The position numbers were made by a program, and so were the translations under genes. Shown one piece after another: positions 12,800 through 21,530 of a stretch of DNA of 64,000 nt (its first letter is position 1; each line of letters begins with the position of its first letter). Source of the stretch: Flavobacteriaceae bacterium PS02293 (GTDB taxonomy: Bacteria > Bacteroidota > Bacteroidia > Flavobacteriales > Weeksellaceae). The notes below the pieces were generated by a model, which did no database searches, was not told the DNA's origin, and worked only from the letters and a program-made list of their open reading frames with translations. Location: contig JASCOV010000003.1 in NCBI GenBank assembly GCA_029960045.1, forward strand, positions 248,001 to 312,000. Direction: 5' to 3'.

Positions 12800-15321
12800 A
12801 ATCCATAATTTTTAAATTTTATAATAAACTCTGGTAATATTTCTATACCAGCATCTACAGCTTGTTTAATAATTTCTTTCTGGTAATAATATTTAATATG
12901 TAATCTCTCATTTCTAGATAAATTTAATATATCCGAATTCTCTAAAAGTCTTAGAGCCACATATTTTTCTCTTAATATGTTATTTGTATGCCACTCATTA
13001 ACAGTTCCTAAGTCTCCTTTTGTAAAAGCATCTTTTCCAATAGTGCAATATTCTTCCAAATGATAATATTCATGAGCTATTACATAATTAGATGAGCCTT
13101 CCTTATACCAGATTACTGGTGGGATTTCATGACCATCAAAATAAGCGGCAACTCTTTCTTTTTCCATATATCGAAAAGCTTTCGTATTTTTAGTTGCTAA
13201 TCTAAATCTTGCCTTCTCTTTAAAACCTAATATTTTAATTTTCTTTTCCCAGGCTAATAAATCTACTTTTGTTGCAGGTAAAGAGCCTAATTCATCAAAT
13301 TCAGAAATAATTATCTTTTTTATAAAATTTTCTCTAGCAATCTTATCAACGTCTTTTTGCAATTGCCTTTCCGTCTTCCAAAAATATTTTTTCAAAAAAC
13401 CTGCTGCTTCAGAATCTTTTCCTGCAAATATAGATGTGCCTTTGTAAAGTATTTCGTATTCATTTTCTGATAACTTTCTTACAGACAATCCTTTTTTTGC
13501 CAGGTTTGTGGCTATGAACTGCAAATTCTCCTGCTGGGAAGATACTAATTTTAAGAGCTTTTTCAGAAGATTGTTTTGCCCTCCAGTGATAACAACTTCT
13601 TCTATTGCATTGGTGGCATTCTTTGCCTGGTAGGCATCCAGCTCTGTTATCAGCTTCTCCAGCTGTTCTGTAAAAATACGGTAATTTGCTTTTAGATTTT
13701 TGATGTTCTTCAGTTTTTCTACAAGTGCGGGACCGTATGTGAGGATGCCTTCTACCATTACCACACTCAGGATCCCCATCCCAACCAATCCGTAGATAAC
13801 ATCCCAGTTTTCTACAAACCATTTTCCTTCTGGAGATTGTGATAAGAACTGCTTGATATCTTCGTCCATCATTACCAGATCCACTGATGCTAAACCAAGG
13901 TCTGCAATTGCAAGGACAGATGCCTGGCCAGTAACACCCATTGTAAACAATCCAGCGAAAATTGCAATAACATCTCCACCAATGCGGATGCAACGCATCA
14001 CTTGTGCCCATTCTTTTTCGTCTGCCATGGCTTTTAGGAAAAGAGCCGTTACCAGATCTGCCTTTTTTGTTTCCTGATCGAGATAGTGAACCAGATGGAG
14101 CGGATGGTAGAGATAGCCAGGATCTACATCTTCCTCTTTGGTATCGGTTTGTTCTGTTGTAGTTCCTCCTTTGCCAAACTCATCTGTTTCTCGCTGTTCT
14201 ACGGTTCGGGTAACGGTTTTCTTTTGCTGAAGAAAAATGCTGTCTTTGTAATCGAAATCCCAGTCTAAACTTAGAGCTCCCTTTATATTGTTCAGTGTAT
14301 CATTCAGTTCCAGAATGTTGGATTCTATAGAATATCCTTTCCCGCTTAGCAATGCATTTTTGGTGATTCTGTTTTTCACATCCGAGCCATTTCTGGCAAT
14401 ATTGTTTAAAATTGAAGTGAAGATAATTCGGTTTGATAACTTGATTCCCAAAACTTCCGAACTGCCATCAAGATTATCATAAATCTGGATAAGCAGTTTA
14501 GGGTTTTTCCAGAAAAAGTCGGCAACTTCTTTATAATTTCTAAACATCCCCATTGCTTTTATCAGTAGAGAACTGGTATCTTTTGTCCAGCTGAACCATC
14601 CGGTATTGTCTTCCTTGGCAAGCATTGTTAGTTGGCTTATCACCTTGCTTGTCGTAAGGTTTATATTTTTTATAAATCCTAGAGGAAGTTGCGAATAGAC
14701 TACAGCCAGTTCTTTTCCCGTTTGAGCATTATTCAGAAAATAGGTAAACTCTGTGGTGAAAAACCGAGCAGAATTTTTATCTGTTTCTATATTACCGTAT
14801 CCGATGTGTAGAAGCAGATATTTAAAACTTTCAAAAGATTTTGTTTTCAGCACAATTGCGACATCTTCCTCATCTTCATATTTAAAAGATAATGTAAAGC
14901 TGAGCCTATGATCTTGGTCCAAATACATTTCCATAAATGGTCTGTCCCATTTTACAAGATTTGAGACTTGTACTGCTCCATCTCTTAAAGATATTTTAGC
15001 AGATATGTTTATATGATGGTGTTGATCATCTATGATATATGTTTGTGGCAGATCATTCAGATATTTTTTATACTCAAAAAGGAAATTGCTTCCTTTGGCT
15101 GCTTTGTAAGCTACCTGCAAGTCCTTTGTTAATAAAGTGAGGTTTATGTATTCATCATCTTTTGACTCAGAATTACCTGTGCTTTTTTCCATTGATAACT
15201 TATTTCCAACAGAACCTGAATAAGAATCCTTGATAACTAGACTTCCATAAGAAGCTAATAGCATTCTTTGGCTTTCTTCGTCAAAGTCATTAAAGTCTTT
15301 GAAATATTCTTTGTTTTTCAT
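12796..15321 (-). CDS. Polymorphic toxin with C-terminal zincin-like domain
   Basis: The only full-length toxin gene of the island, 841 aa, without signal peptide. Residues 1-420 are an unrecognised beta-rich region. Residues 450-560 contain hydrophobic stretches (VIAIFAGLFTMGVTG and YGLVGMGILSVVMVEG) that could span or enter a membrane. The shared pre-toxin segment is at 585-654. The tip 655-841 has HEYYH (750-754), a canonical HExxH zinc motif, with EWHTNN downstream, so it is probably a metallopeptidase toxin. The immunity gene overlaps its stop. The ATG is 70 bp from the end of the 1295-aa gene, with a terminator hairpin in between. The delivery route is unknown; no VgrG, Hcp or PAAR sequence is near. 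Confidence 0.72.
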   Translation of the reverse strand: MKNKEYFKDFNDFDEESQRMLLASYGSLVIKDSYSGSVGNKLSMEKSTGNSESKDDEYINLTLLTKDLQVAYKAAKGSNFLFEYKKYLNDLPQTYIIDDQHHHINISAKISLRDGAVQVSNLVKWDRPFMEMYLDQDHRLSFTLSFKYEDEEDVAIVLKTKSFESFKYLLLHIGYGNIETDKNSARFFTTEFTYFLNNAQTGKELAVVYSQLPLGFIKNINLTTSKVISQLTMLAKEDNTGWFSWTKDTSSLLIKAMGMFRNYKEVADFFWKNPKLLIQIYDNLDGSSEVLGIKLSNRIIFTSILNNIARNGSDVKNRITKNALLSGKGYSIESNILELNDTLNNIKGALSLDWDFDYKDSIFLQQKKTVTRTVEQRETDEFGKGGTTTEQTDTKEEDVDPGYLYHPLHLVHYLDQETKKADLVTALFLKAMADEKEWAQVMRCIRIGGDVIAIFAGLFTMGVTGQASVLAIADLGLASVDLVMMDEDIKQFLSQSPEGKWFVENWDVIYGLVGMGILSVVMVEGILTYGPALVEKLKNIKNLKANYRIFTEQLEKLITELDAYQAKNATNAIEEVVITGGQNNLLKKLLKLVSSQQENLQFIATNLAKKGLSVRKLSENEYEILYKGTSIFAGKDSEAAGFLKKYFWKTERQLQKDVDKIARENFIKKIIISEFDELGSLPATKVDLLAWEKKIKILGFKEKARFRLATKNTKAFRYMEKERVAAYFDGHEIPPVIWYKEGSSNYVIAHEYYHLEEYCTIGKDAFTKGDLGTVNEWHTNNILREKYVALRLLENSDILNLSRNERLHIKYYYQKEIIKQAVDAGIEILPEFIIKFKNYGL
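13360..13560 (-). repeat. Shared pre-toxin segment, copy 1 (in the full-length gene)
   Basis: Encodes LKLVSSQQENLQFIATNLAK onward to KKYFWKTERQL, just before the toxin tip. The two orphan modules at 12325 and 6425 begin with the same DNA at what looks like more than 90% identity, so this is the natural crossover site for changing tips. Confidence 0.88.
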
Positions 15322-15342
15322 TTCATTAATTTAATAGTTAAT

Positions 15343-15370
15343 AAAAAGGGCGGCTTAGAAAACCGCCCCT
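15343..15370 (-). terminator. Terminator between the 1295-aa and 841-aa genes
   Basis: AGGGGCGG/CCGCCC-type stem (15348-15368) with a TTTTTATT tail on the minus strand. It lies between the stop of the 1295-aa gene (15391) and the start of the toxin gene (15321), so it could lower toxin expression relative to the upstream gene. Confidence 0.75.
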
Positions 15371-15390
15371 ATTGGATTAAACAAAAATTA

Positions 15391-18300
15391 TTATTCTAAA
15401 GCTTCTTTAAGATCTTCTAAAGAAAGCTGTGCAATGACTTGATGTGGATTGTCATTATTAGTCAGCTGCAGATAATCGTTGTTGATCTCGATATTCTCGA
15501 CCAGTTTGCTTTTCTCTGCTTCCATCTGCGCGTCGGATTTTTTGAAGTTACTTACTGTAATAACTTGTTCCGGATTTTCGAAGTCTAATGGGTCTTCTGT
15601 TGTAAACGGTAAAGCTTGCGCTACTTCTAGCCCGATATTCTGAGCCTGAAGAATGGTAAGCGATGTCGGGATTCTTGTGATCCAAGGTTTGCCTTGAGTC
15701 TTTCCTTTGATATCTTTTAGCTCATCTACGATAGATAGGTACATTGGATCTCCAATTACAGGAACTTCTCCACCATTCCATAACCTTCCTGTTGTCATGT
15801 AGAACTGTACTGCATCCTCAAAGCCAGGGCGAACGGTAACTACTACTCTTGCCATTCCACTTCTAAGAAATGATCTGAACAACGGATCTGCATCTTCTGA
15901 AACATACATACTTCCCCACTCTGCTTTATTTCCCCAATAATATGGGTACAGATTGTAAGACATAATATCCCACTCAAATGCTTGTTCCATAAACTTGGCA
16001 AATGAAGTATATTCATCAATATCGGTTCTGTCCACTTTGAAATCTAATAATTGATTCCCTGTGTACATTTGAGTTCCGATATTCTTAGTTTTTGACTTGT
16101 CATCTGTAAGGTAAGCAATACAGTTATGCTTAAGAACTTCCTGTTCGATCTGGCGGTAGAACAATGGATTTGAACCTTTGATGTTATTGGCTTTGGTTTC
16201 TTCTTCTGCAATTTTGTTGTTGTATTCTACCATTGCATTTTCGTAAGCTTCGATAATGGCGTTGAAGGTTTTTTGCTGCCATTGTTTTTTAGCATCAGCA
16301 GAAAGTTCGCAATTAATATTTACTCCTACGCTTATTGCGTGATAATTGACTGAATGAATGGCAATAGTAATATTATTCTCAACATTATTGAGAGGATATT
16401 GAGCATTGTCGATGTAACAGTCTGACCTTTGACCAGGAAACACTTTATGCTGGTTTCCTACAGTAACTGCAAAAGAGTGAGTCTGAGTAGAATCTGTATC
16501 ATATTTAGCATAACCATTAACATTCGCATTGATTGCAGTGTAACCTTCTGGTATAGATACTATTTCATTTTTGCTAATTACTTCGTCTTGACCTACCTGA
16601 GCATCAGCAATGGATTTACTAAGTACTAACTTATCAGACTTTTTATCACTCTCAACATTATATAAACTAGTCCAATATTTTAAAACTGTTTCATCTGTTA
16701 AAGCTGTATAATCCTTCATAGTAAATTTTTCTGCTTTTCTAGGATCAACAGGGATTGCAATTTTATCACGAGAATTCATTGCAAGCAAATGTAATTTTGC
16801 AGGTTGTGGTATTGCAAACTCAAACATCAAACGCTTACCATAGTCCCATACTTGATTTTTCATCAACTTATCAACCCATCTGTAAACACCTACAACATGC
16901 TTATCTCCTTTTCTATTGTCAAATCCATGAGAGTTATTTTCTTCAAATTCTTCAACGATTTTCTCAATACGTTCCTGATGAACTTTTGTAACTACTCTAT
17001 CTAGAGCTCTTGCTGTTATATCCTGAGCCTGAGTTACTGCTTGAGTCATACTATCTTCCTTTGCACGATGATTGGCATAGCTTGCGCCAATATCCATTTT
17101 AAAAGTATCCCCGTAATTAAAATGAGTATTTGCACTAATTCCTACATCTGTAGATTCCTGTAGAATTTTTGCAACTTCTGACTGCATTTCAAAACGACTT
17201 GCAGTTGTTGTGTCTGTCAATCGTTCTCTTTCTGTATCAGAAGATGTTGTTTCTGTAACCTCGCTTCTGCGTAATCTTCTTGTGGATTTTTCGCGATATT
17301 CACGAGCCATAATGTTCTCGATAGCAGCAACTTCTCCTTCTACGTAAGCGTGAGTCGATTGTTCTACTTTGAGATAATCTGCAATTCCTAATCTTTTGAT
17401 GCCAAAGCCTTTTGGGATGAAAGAATTTGTTGTGCTTACAGTTGTACTTGGAGTTTCTGGATTTTCTCCCCCTGTATCTGTTCCACTCGTATTTCCTCCT
17501 TCTGTTGTAGTACTTTTTAAATTTAAACTAGCCCCACCTGTAAGATATCCGTTAATGCTAGTATCAGTACTAGATGTGATATGTGCTAAAGTGCAGACTG
17601 CGGTGTACTTTTTCCCATCTGACAATGTAAATTCCACATCCAAAAGGAATCCGTTTTTAAAATTATTTACCGGAAGTACCTGAGTTCCGTTAAACAATTT
17701 ATAAACCCCACTAACAGACTGAACAAATGAACCATCGTCAATAGTGGCATTAGATGTTTTGGCACTATAACTTGCATTAACGATAGAGATAGAACGATCT
17801 TCAAAAGTTAACATCACACTCCAAGTATTGGCATTAAAGATTGTTGCAACACTAAAGAATTTACTTTCAGTTTTATTTGTAGTCAAATTATTATCAACAG
17901 GAATCAAAATCCCACCTACGCTTACATATTCCTGTTTTTCAACTTCTGTATTTTGGTAGATCTCATCATTTAATTCTGATAGTCTCGAGTTGATAGTCTC
18001 GAGCATTTCTCCAAAATTCAGATTTTCATCCGCTGGTAGAATATATTGATCTTCACCAATCTCTACAATGTTTTCTTGCAGAACATCATCATTATTAAGC
18101 CTCCCAGCAACTGTGTCAGGACTTGCATATTCTCCAATTAGACTAACAAAGGATTCTAATGAAGTTTTTGATAGTTTGTTTTGTAAAAAAGCTACATCTC
18201 TTTCTGCTCTGAACTCAAATTCGAAATCAGGAAGCGCCGGTTTAGCCACTTGACTCAAAGCTAATTTTTTGGAAGCATCTGTCATTTCCTCTGTAAAAGT

Positions 18301-19278
18301 TGCTTCAACCTGCAATAACTGATGTTCATAAGCGTCATAAATAGGTTTAATCAAATTCTGATAATCCTTAGCCGCAAGGTCATAAGCTTTTGTATATTGC
18401 TTATTGTAAAGTGTTTGTGTTTTAAGAAGTTCTTTTTTAAGACTTTCCAATTGTTGCTTTTTATAAGTTGCCAAAGCGACATTTTGACGTTTCAGATCAG
18501 ATTCTGTAGGGAAATATTGTTGTGATTCTAAAAGATTACTCTCTTTAACTATTTCATTTTCTGGTGTAGCAGGTGTAGGAGCAGAAGCTGCTTCTGGGCT
18601 AGGGAATAGAATTTGATCTTGCTGAGTAACCGGCAACTGAAGAGACGTAGAATCTATAAAAAGATAATCTGGAATTACTACTTTTGCAGTTGCTAGTTCT
18701 GTCTGTTTTTCTTTCTTCCTTTTGGCATTAGTTTCTCTAGAAAAATAATCATTGTTCTCTGCATAGTGAATCACTTGTAATACGTGTGTAATGAACTCTT
18801 TCAGATAAAAATCTTCCTGTAGAACGATTTGATAGATAATGGCCGTCCATATGAATTGCATATTGGCTTGTGCTTGCATTACTTTATTTAAATCTGCTTC
18901 CAAAAGAGATTCTACTCCATCTATAGTAAATTTTTTAACTACTGAGTACAAATCAGGATATAAGCTTTCAAAATGTTCTTCACTTCTTATCCTGTTGTGA
19001 AACCATTCTGGATTGCTGACAATCTTTTTAATATAATAATCTATTTTAGTAGGTGCGAGATTGGAATCGTCATTCCATTGAATTGCCAAATTATCAAAAG
19101 TATCCACGGCCGTATTAGGTCTAAAGATAAATTTCAGATTGCCTTCTTTTTTTGCAAGCTGAGGATTTCTCATACTTACAAATCTGAATAATGTTTGTGT
19201 AGCAGGATTTGATACTGCTTTTGTGGCTGGATCTACAGGAAGCATTTCTTCTTGTTTTGGATTTTCGGGTGTTGTCAT
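15391..19278 (-). CDS. Large conserved protein of unknown function, possible toxin partner
   Basis: A 1295-aa protein without signal peptide or clear membrane segment. Residues 240-360 are Lys/Gln/Ala-rich and probably coiled coil; 450-650 is a beta-rich Thr/Ser region; 650-790 is long-helical. The most conserved-looking parts are GVYRWVDKLMKNQVWDYGKR near residue 797, LYPYYWGNKAEWGSMYV near 1120 and VRPGFEDAVQFYMTTGRLWN near 1160. I have a weak memory of such motifs in large unannotated bacterial proteins but cannot name a family. It directly precedes the toxin gene, and its upstream region holds a microprotein gene with the shared operator promoter. A carrier or pore role for the toxin is inference. 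Confidence 0.55.
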   Translation of the reverse strand: MTTPENPKQEEMLPVDPATKAVSNPATQTLFRFVSMRNPQLAKKEGNLKFIFRPNTAVDTFDNLAIQWNDDSNLAPTKIDYYIKKIVSNPEWFHNRIRSEEHFESLYPDLYSVVKKFTIDGVESLLEADLNKVMQAQANMQFIWTAIIYQIVLQEDFYLKEFITHVLQVIHYAENNDYFSRETNAKRKKEKQTELATAKVVIPDYLFIDSTSLQLPVTQQDQILFPSPEAASAPTPATPENEIVKESNLLESQQYFPTESDLKRQNVALATYKKQQLESLKKELLKTQTLYNKQYTKAYDLAAKDYQNLIKPIYDAYEHQLLQVEATFTEEMTDASKKLALSQVAKPALPDFEFEFRAERDVAFLQNKLSKTSLESFVSLIGEYASPDTVAGRLNNDDVLQENIVEIGEDQYILPADENLNFGEMLETINSRLSELNDEIYQNTEVEKQEYVSVGGILIPVDNNLTTNKTESKFFSVATIFNANTWSVMLTFEDRSISIVNASYSAKTSNATIDDGSFVQSVSGVYKLFNGTQVLPVNNFKNGFLLDVEFTLSDGKKYTAVCTLAHITSSTDTSINGYLTGGASLNLKSTTTEGGNTSGTDTGGENPETPSTTVSTTNSFIPKGFGIKRLGIADYLKVEQSTHAYVEGEVAAIENIMAREYREKSTRRLRRSEVTETTSSDTERERLTDTTTASRFEMQSEVAKILQESTDVGISANTHFNYGDTFKMDIGASYANHRAKEDSMTQAVTQAQDITARALDRVVTKVHQERIEKIVEEFEENNSHGFDNRKGDKHVVGVYRWVDKLMKNQVWDYGKRLMFEFAIPQPAKLHLLAMNSRDKIAIPVDPRKAEKFTMKDYTALTDETVLKYWTSLYNVESDKKSDKLVLSKSIADAQVGQDEVISKNEIVSIPEGYTAINANVNGYAKYDTDSTQTHSFAVTVGNQHKVFPGQRSDCYIDNAQYPLNNVENNITIAIHSVNYHAISVGVNINCELSADAKKQWQQKTFNAIIEAYENAMVEYNNKIAEEETKANNIKGSNPLFYRQIEQEVLKHNCIAYLTDDKSKTKNIGTQMYTGNQLLDFKVDRTDIDEYTSFAKFMEQAFEWDIMSYNLYPYYWGNKAEWGSMYVSEDADPLFRSFLRSGMARVVVTVRPGFEDAVQFYMTTGRLWNGGEVPVIGDPMYLSIVDELKDIKGKTQGKPWITRIPTSLTILQAQNIGLEVAQALPFTTEDPLDFENPEQVITVSNFKKSDAQMEAEKSKLVENIEINNDYLQLTNNDNPHQVIAQLSLEDLKEALE

Positions 19279-19488
19279 TTTGTTTGTTTTTTTTTTGTTA
19301 TTATTAAATTTTGGGCATTTTCCTAGCTGTTCCAGTAATATTATTGGAATTATTTTATCAAAAAATTTTATGTTTAAAGGGTTCTTGGCTTTAGAATAAT
19401 GCCTTTAGGTTGGATTTTGTTGTTAGAAACTGATGTGTTTCTTTCTTAATCTGTGCTATGTTTTCATAAATGTTAAAATTTTAAAGTG
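19279..19488. other. Intergenic region before the 1295-aa gene
   Basis: 210 bp of AT-rich DNA. I see no TAnnTTTG box and no hairpin of note, which suggests that the 1295-aa gene is transcribed from the promoter upstream of the microprotein (19754-19788). Confidence 0.4.
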
Positions 19489-19644
19489 TTAATAAATAAT
19501 GTTTTCGTTAAAGTCTTCCCGAAAGAAGTTTTCTATCTCGTCCAGATCATATTCATAATCCAGATCTGTATTTTCTATATCTTCCCATTCTATGCTGTAA
19601 TCCTGAGAAGATTTTTCTGTGGTGTTTTCTAATGTATTTTGCAT
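19489..19644 (-). CDS. 51-aa acidic microprotein
   Basis: ATG at 19644 opens a 51-codon frame, MQNTLENTTEKSSQDYSIEW and on, ending NIIY and TAA at 19489. The middle is a run of Asp and Glu with aromatic residues (EDIENTDLDYEYDLDEIENF), giving only two basic residues. It lies 210 bp ahead of the 1295-aa gene and behind an operator promoter. The composition and use of aromatic-acid pairs look like a real short protein, not noise. Possible roles are an adaptor, chaperone or inhibitor of the large protein; none is shown. Confidence 0.55.
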   Translation of the reverse strand: MQNTLENTTEKSSQDYSIEWEDIENTDLDYEYDLDEIENFFREDFNENIIY

Positions 19645-19753
19645 TTAATATTTTGTGATTGGGTAATAGTTTTCCTTATCAGCTTTTTACAGCTAACATT
19701 AATTTGATTTTTGAAAGGGGTTTGATTATTTAATTAAGGCCTTAATTATAATC

Positions 19754-19788
19754 CAAAAGTAGTTGGAGCTAACGCCAAAACTTGACGT
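19754..19788 (-). promoter_or_regulatory. Promoter with 16-bp operator (microprotein / 1295-aa gene)
   Basis: Minus strand: ACGTCAAGTTTTGGCG (19773-19788), 11 bp, TACTTTTG (19754-19761). A start near 19750 would give a leader of about 105 bp to the microprotein. Confidence 0.65.
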
Positions 19789-19845
19789 AATAAAATTTAT
19801 TTTTTGTTTTCATCATTTGTTTTTTGTTTCTCTTTTTCTATAATT

Positions 19846-19880
19846 CGAAGATATCTTGCAGTGACGCCAAAACTCGTCGC
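19846..19880 (-). promoter_or_regulatory. Second copy of the operator promoter motif
   Basis: Minus strand: GCGACGAGTTTTGGCG (19865-19880), 11 bp, TATCTTCG (19846-19853), a -7 box with one mismatch. It lies directly behind the patatin gene, 92 bp upstream of the copy at 19754, so it may be a second promoter or an auxiliary operator. Confidence 0.5.
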
Positions 19881-19888
19881 ATTAAAAA

Positions 19889-20926
19889 TTAAATTTTATT
19901 TTTTATTAATTTATCTGCAATTTGATTAAGTAGTTCATCATTCTCTTCTACATAGGACAAACCAGCTTGTATCAATGCTTCCAGGTTTTTCTTTTTTACA
20001 TTATCCATCTCGGGAGAAGCCGTTTTGAGCGACGGATTGATTCTGTAATAATTCTGCTGATTACGTTTTCCCAAAGTCATAAACATCTGGCTAAGCTGAT
20101 AGTCCACCGTCTCGGCATTTGCAGAAAGCAAAATGTCTATAATTGGACCTACCCAAGCAAGTTTTCCGATGTTCCGGTATTTCTTGATTGGATAAGTTTT
20201 CATCTCAGTTCCGGTACCTATGGAAACAATCATCATATCATTTACACTTGGATAATTGGGTTTGAAAGGATTGTTGAAAATGTCTGCGAAAGGAATTTTT
20301 CTTGCTTCAGCATACGCGCATAAAGCCGGATTATTCGCAAACATTCCGCCATCTATCAGGCTGAAGAATTGTCCGTATTTTGATTTGATCTGAACCGGAG
20401 CAAAGTAAGTGGGAGCCGCTGATGTTGCCCGACAGACATCTCTAACCAAAAAGTTCTGCTGACTCTGTTGAGCATTGATTGTATTAAATAATTTAGCTTT
20501 TCTGTTTTCGATATCATAGCTGGTAATGAGCGATGGTTTGATGAAATCCTTCAATTCCAGATCTCCGAAAAAATCTTTAAGTTGCTTTTCCAAATTATCT
20601 TGAGAAATACGTTCGCTAAATAATCCAAAAGGATTCACAAGACTTTCCCAAAGAGAAACATTGAAGATATCTTCTCCTTTTTCGGTATAAAGTTCGAATG
20701 CTTTTTTAATGGAATATTTGGCTTTTCTGTTCTCATCTGGATAAAGTAAAACTGAGGCCAGAATTCCGCCGGTACTACTTCCGGAAATCATATCGAAGTA
20801 ATCTCCGAGCTTTGCATTTGGATGGTCTTTTTGCTGTAGAAGTTCTTCCAGATAACGAAGAATAATACAGGAAATAATCCCTCTAATGCCACCTCCGTCC
20901 AGAGAAAGTATGGTTATCTTTTTCAT
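19889..20926 (-). CDS. Patatin-like phospholipase
   Basis: A 345-aa patatin-family lipid acyl hydrolase. The oxyanion-hole loop DGGGIRG is at residues 10-16, the nucleophile Ser51 is in GSSTG (49-53), and the catalytic Asp191 is in DGG of the LIDGGMFANNP strand. There is no signal peptide, so it is made in the cytoplasm and could act on the inner membrane or be exported as an effector. Patatins of this size occur as anti-phage effectors (CapV), type VI effectors and general phospholipases. Its promoter shares the operator of the WYL, microprotein and M15 promoters, which ties it to the toxin locus. No nucleotide-sensor partner gene is present. Confidence 0.9.
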   Translation of the reverse strand: MKKITILSLDGGGIRGIISCIILRYLEELLQQKDHPNAKLGDYFDMISGSSTGGILASVLLYPDENRKAKYSIKKAFELYTEKGEDIFNVSLWESLVNPFGLFSERISQDNLEKQLKDFFGDLELKDFIKPSLITSYDIENRKAKLFNTINAQQSQQNFLVRDVCRATSAAPTYFAPVQIKSKYGQFFSLIDGGMFANNPALCAYAEARKIPFADIFNNPFKPNYPSVNDMMIVSIGTGTEMKTYPIKKYRNIGKLAWVGPIIDILLSANAETVDYQLSQMFMTLGKRNQQNYYRINPSLKTASPEMDNVKKKNLEALIQAGLSYVEENDELLNQIADKLIKNKI

Positions 20927-20962
20927 TTTTCTTTTGTTTTAATTTGCTGTGATTTGATATTA

Positions 20963-20997
20963 CAAAAGTAGATGTGGGTAACGACAGAACTTGACGT
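20963..20997 (-). promoter_or_regulatory. Promoter with 16-bp operator (patatin gene)
   Basis: Minus strand: ACGTCAAGTTCTGTCG (20982-20997), 11 bp, TACTTTTG (20963-20970), 37 bp before the ATG at 20926. Confidence 0.65.
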
Positions 20998-21010
20998 GAT
21001 ATATTTTATT

Positions 21011-21511
21011 TTAAAAAATTACATATCCATTTTTATCTTTCGGAAGTTTGATGAGGTTTCTCCAAGTAGCTTTGATTTCTGAGAATTTTGTTTTGATGGA
21101 TTTCTTTTCGAAATGGGGAAGGTCTTTGAAGGTTTTCCAGTTGCCGCCCCATTCCCAGCCGTATTTTGCGAAGATCTTGACACATTCGTACCAGTCAGCA
21201 ACTTTGTCGTTATCCCAATCTTTTGCAGTATCCCAACTTGCGGTTTTGCCGTCAATTATTAAGCAAATATCGACAGCTAATCCATAATTATGAATACTTT
21301 GACCTGCCTTTGCATTGGTTACTTTTTTGCCGGGTTTTGTTCTTCCGATTGCATAGAGTTGTTCCTGTTCTTTAAAAGTTCTGAGGCTTTGTGTGATTCT
21401 TATTTTAGCTTTTCCTGTAAGCGCCAAGTCACACTCGGTAATGATTTTTTGAACCTCATCTCTGATAATCGGATGAAGTTTGTCTATTCTTGTCTGAGTA
21501 ATACTGTCCAT
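21011..21511 (-). CDS. M15 family peptidoglycan peptidase (endolysin-like)
   Basis: A 166-aa D-Ala-D-Ala carboxypeptidase or L-Ala-D-Glu endopeptidase of the M15 family, like phage T5 endolysin and ChiX of the lysis-based type 10 secretion system. Zinc and catalytic residues are visible: SIHNYGLAVD (His74, Asp81) and LPHFE (His133), with WEWGGNW before it. There is no signal peptide, which fits a lysin that reaches the wall only after membrane damage. It is 85 bp upstream of the patatin gene, both have the same operator promoter, and together they could degrade membrane and wall. A housekeeping wall enzyme would normally have a signal peptide. Confidence 0.88.
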   Translation of the reverse strand: MDSITQTRIDKLHPIIRDEVQKIITECDLALTGKAKIRITQSLRTFKEQEQLYAIGRTKPGKKVTNAKAGQSIHNYGLAVDICLIIDGKTASWDTAKDWDNDKVADWYECVKIFAKYGWEWGGNWKTFKDLPHFEKKSIKTKFSEIKATWRNLIKLPKDKNGYVIF

Positions 21512-21530
21512 ATTTTTTCTTTTATAAAAT

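Noticed and set aside
13460..14011. 183-codon frame within the 841-aa toxin gene
   Set aside because: It is in another frame of the toxin on the same strand, Cys/Trp/Arg-rich and without family features.
12796..19278. Type VI secretion spike or Rhs toxin
   Set aside because: No VgrG, PAAR, Hcp or YD-repeat pattern is visible in the two large proteins or near them.
19889..20926. CBASS defence operon with CapV-type patatin
   Set aside because: No CD-NTase or other signalling gene is next to it; neighbours are an M15 peptidase and toxin genes.
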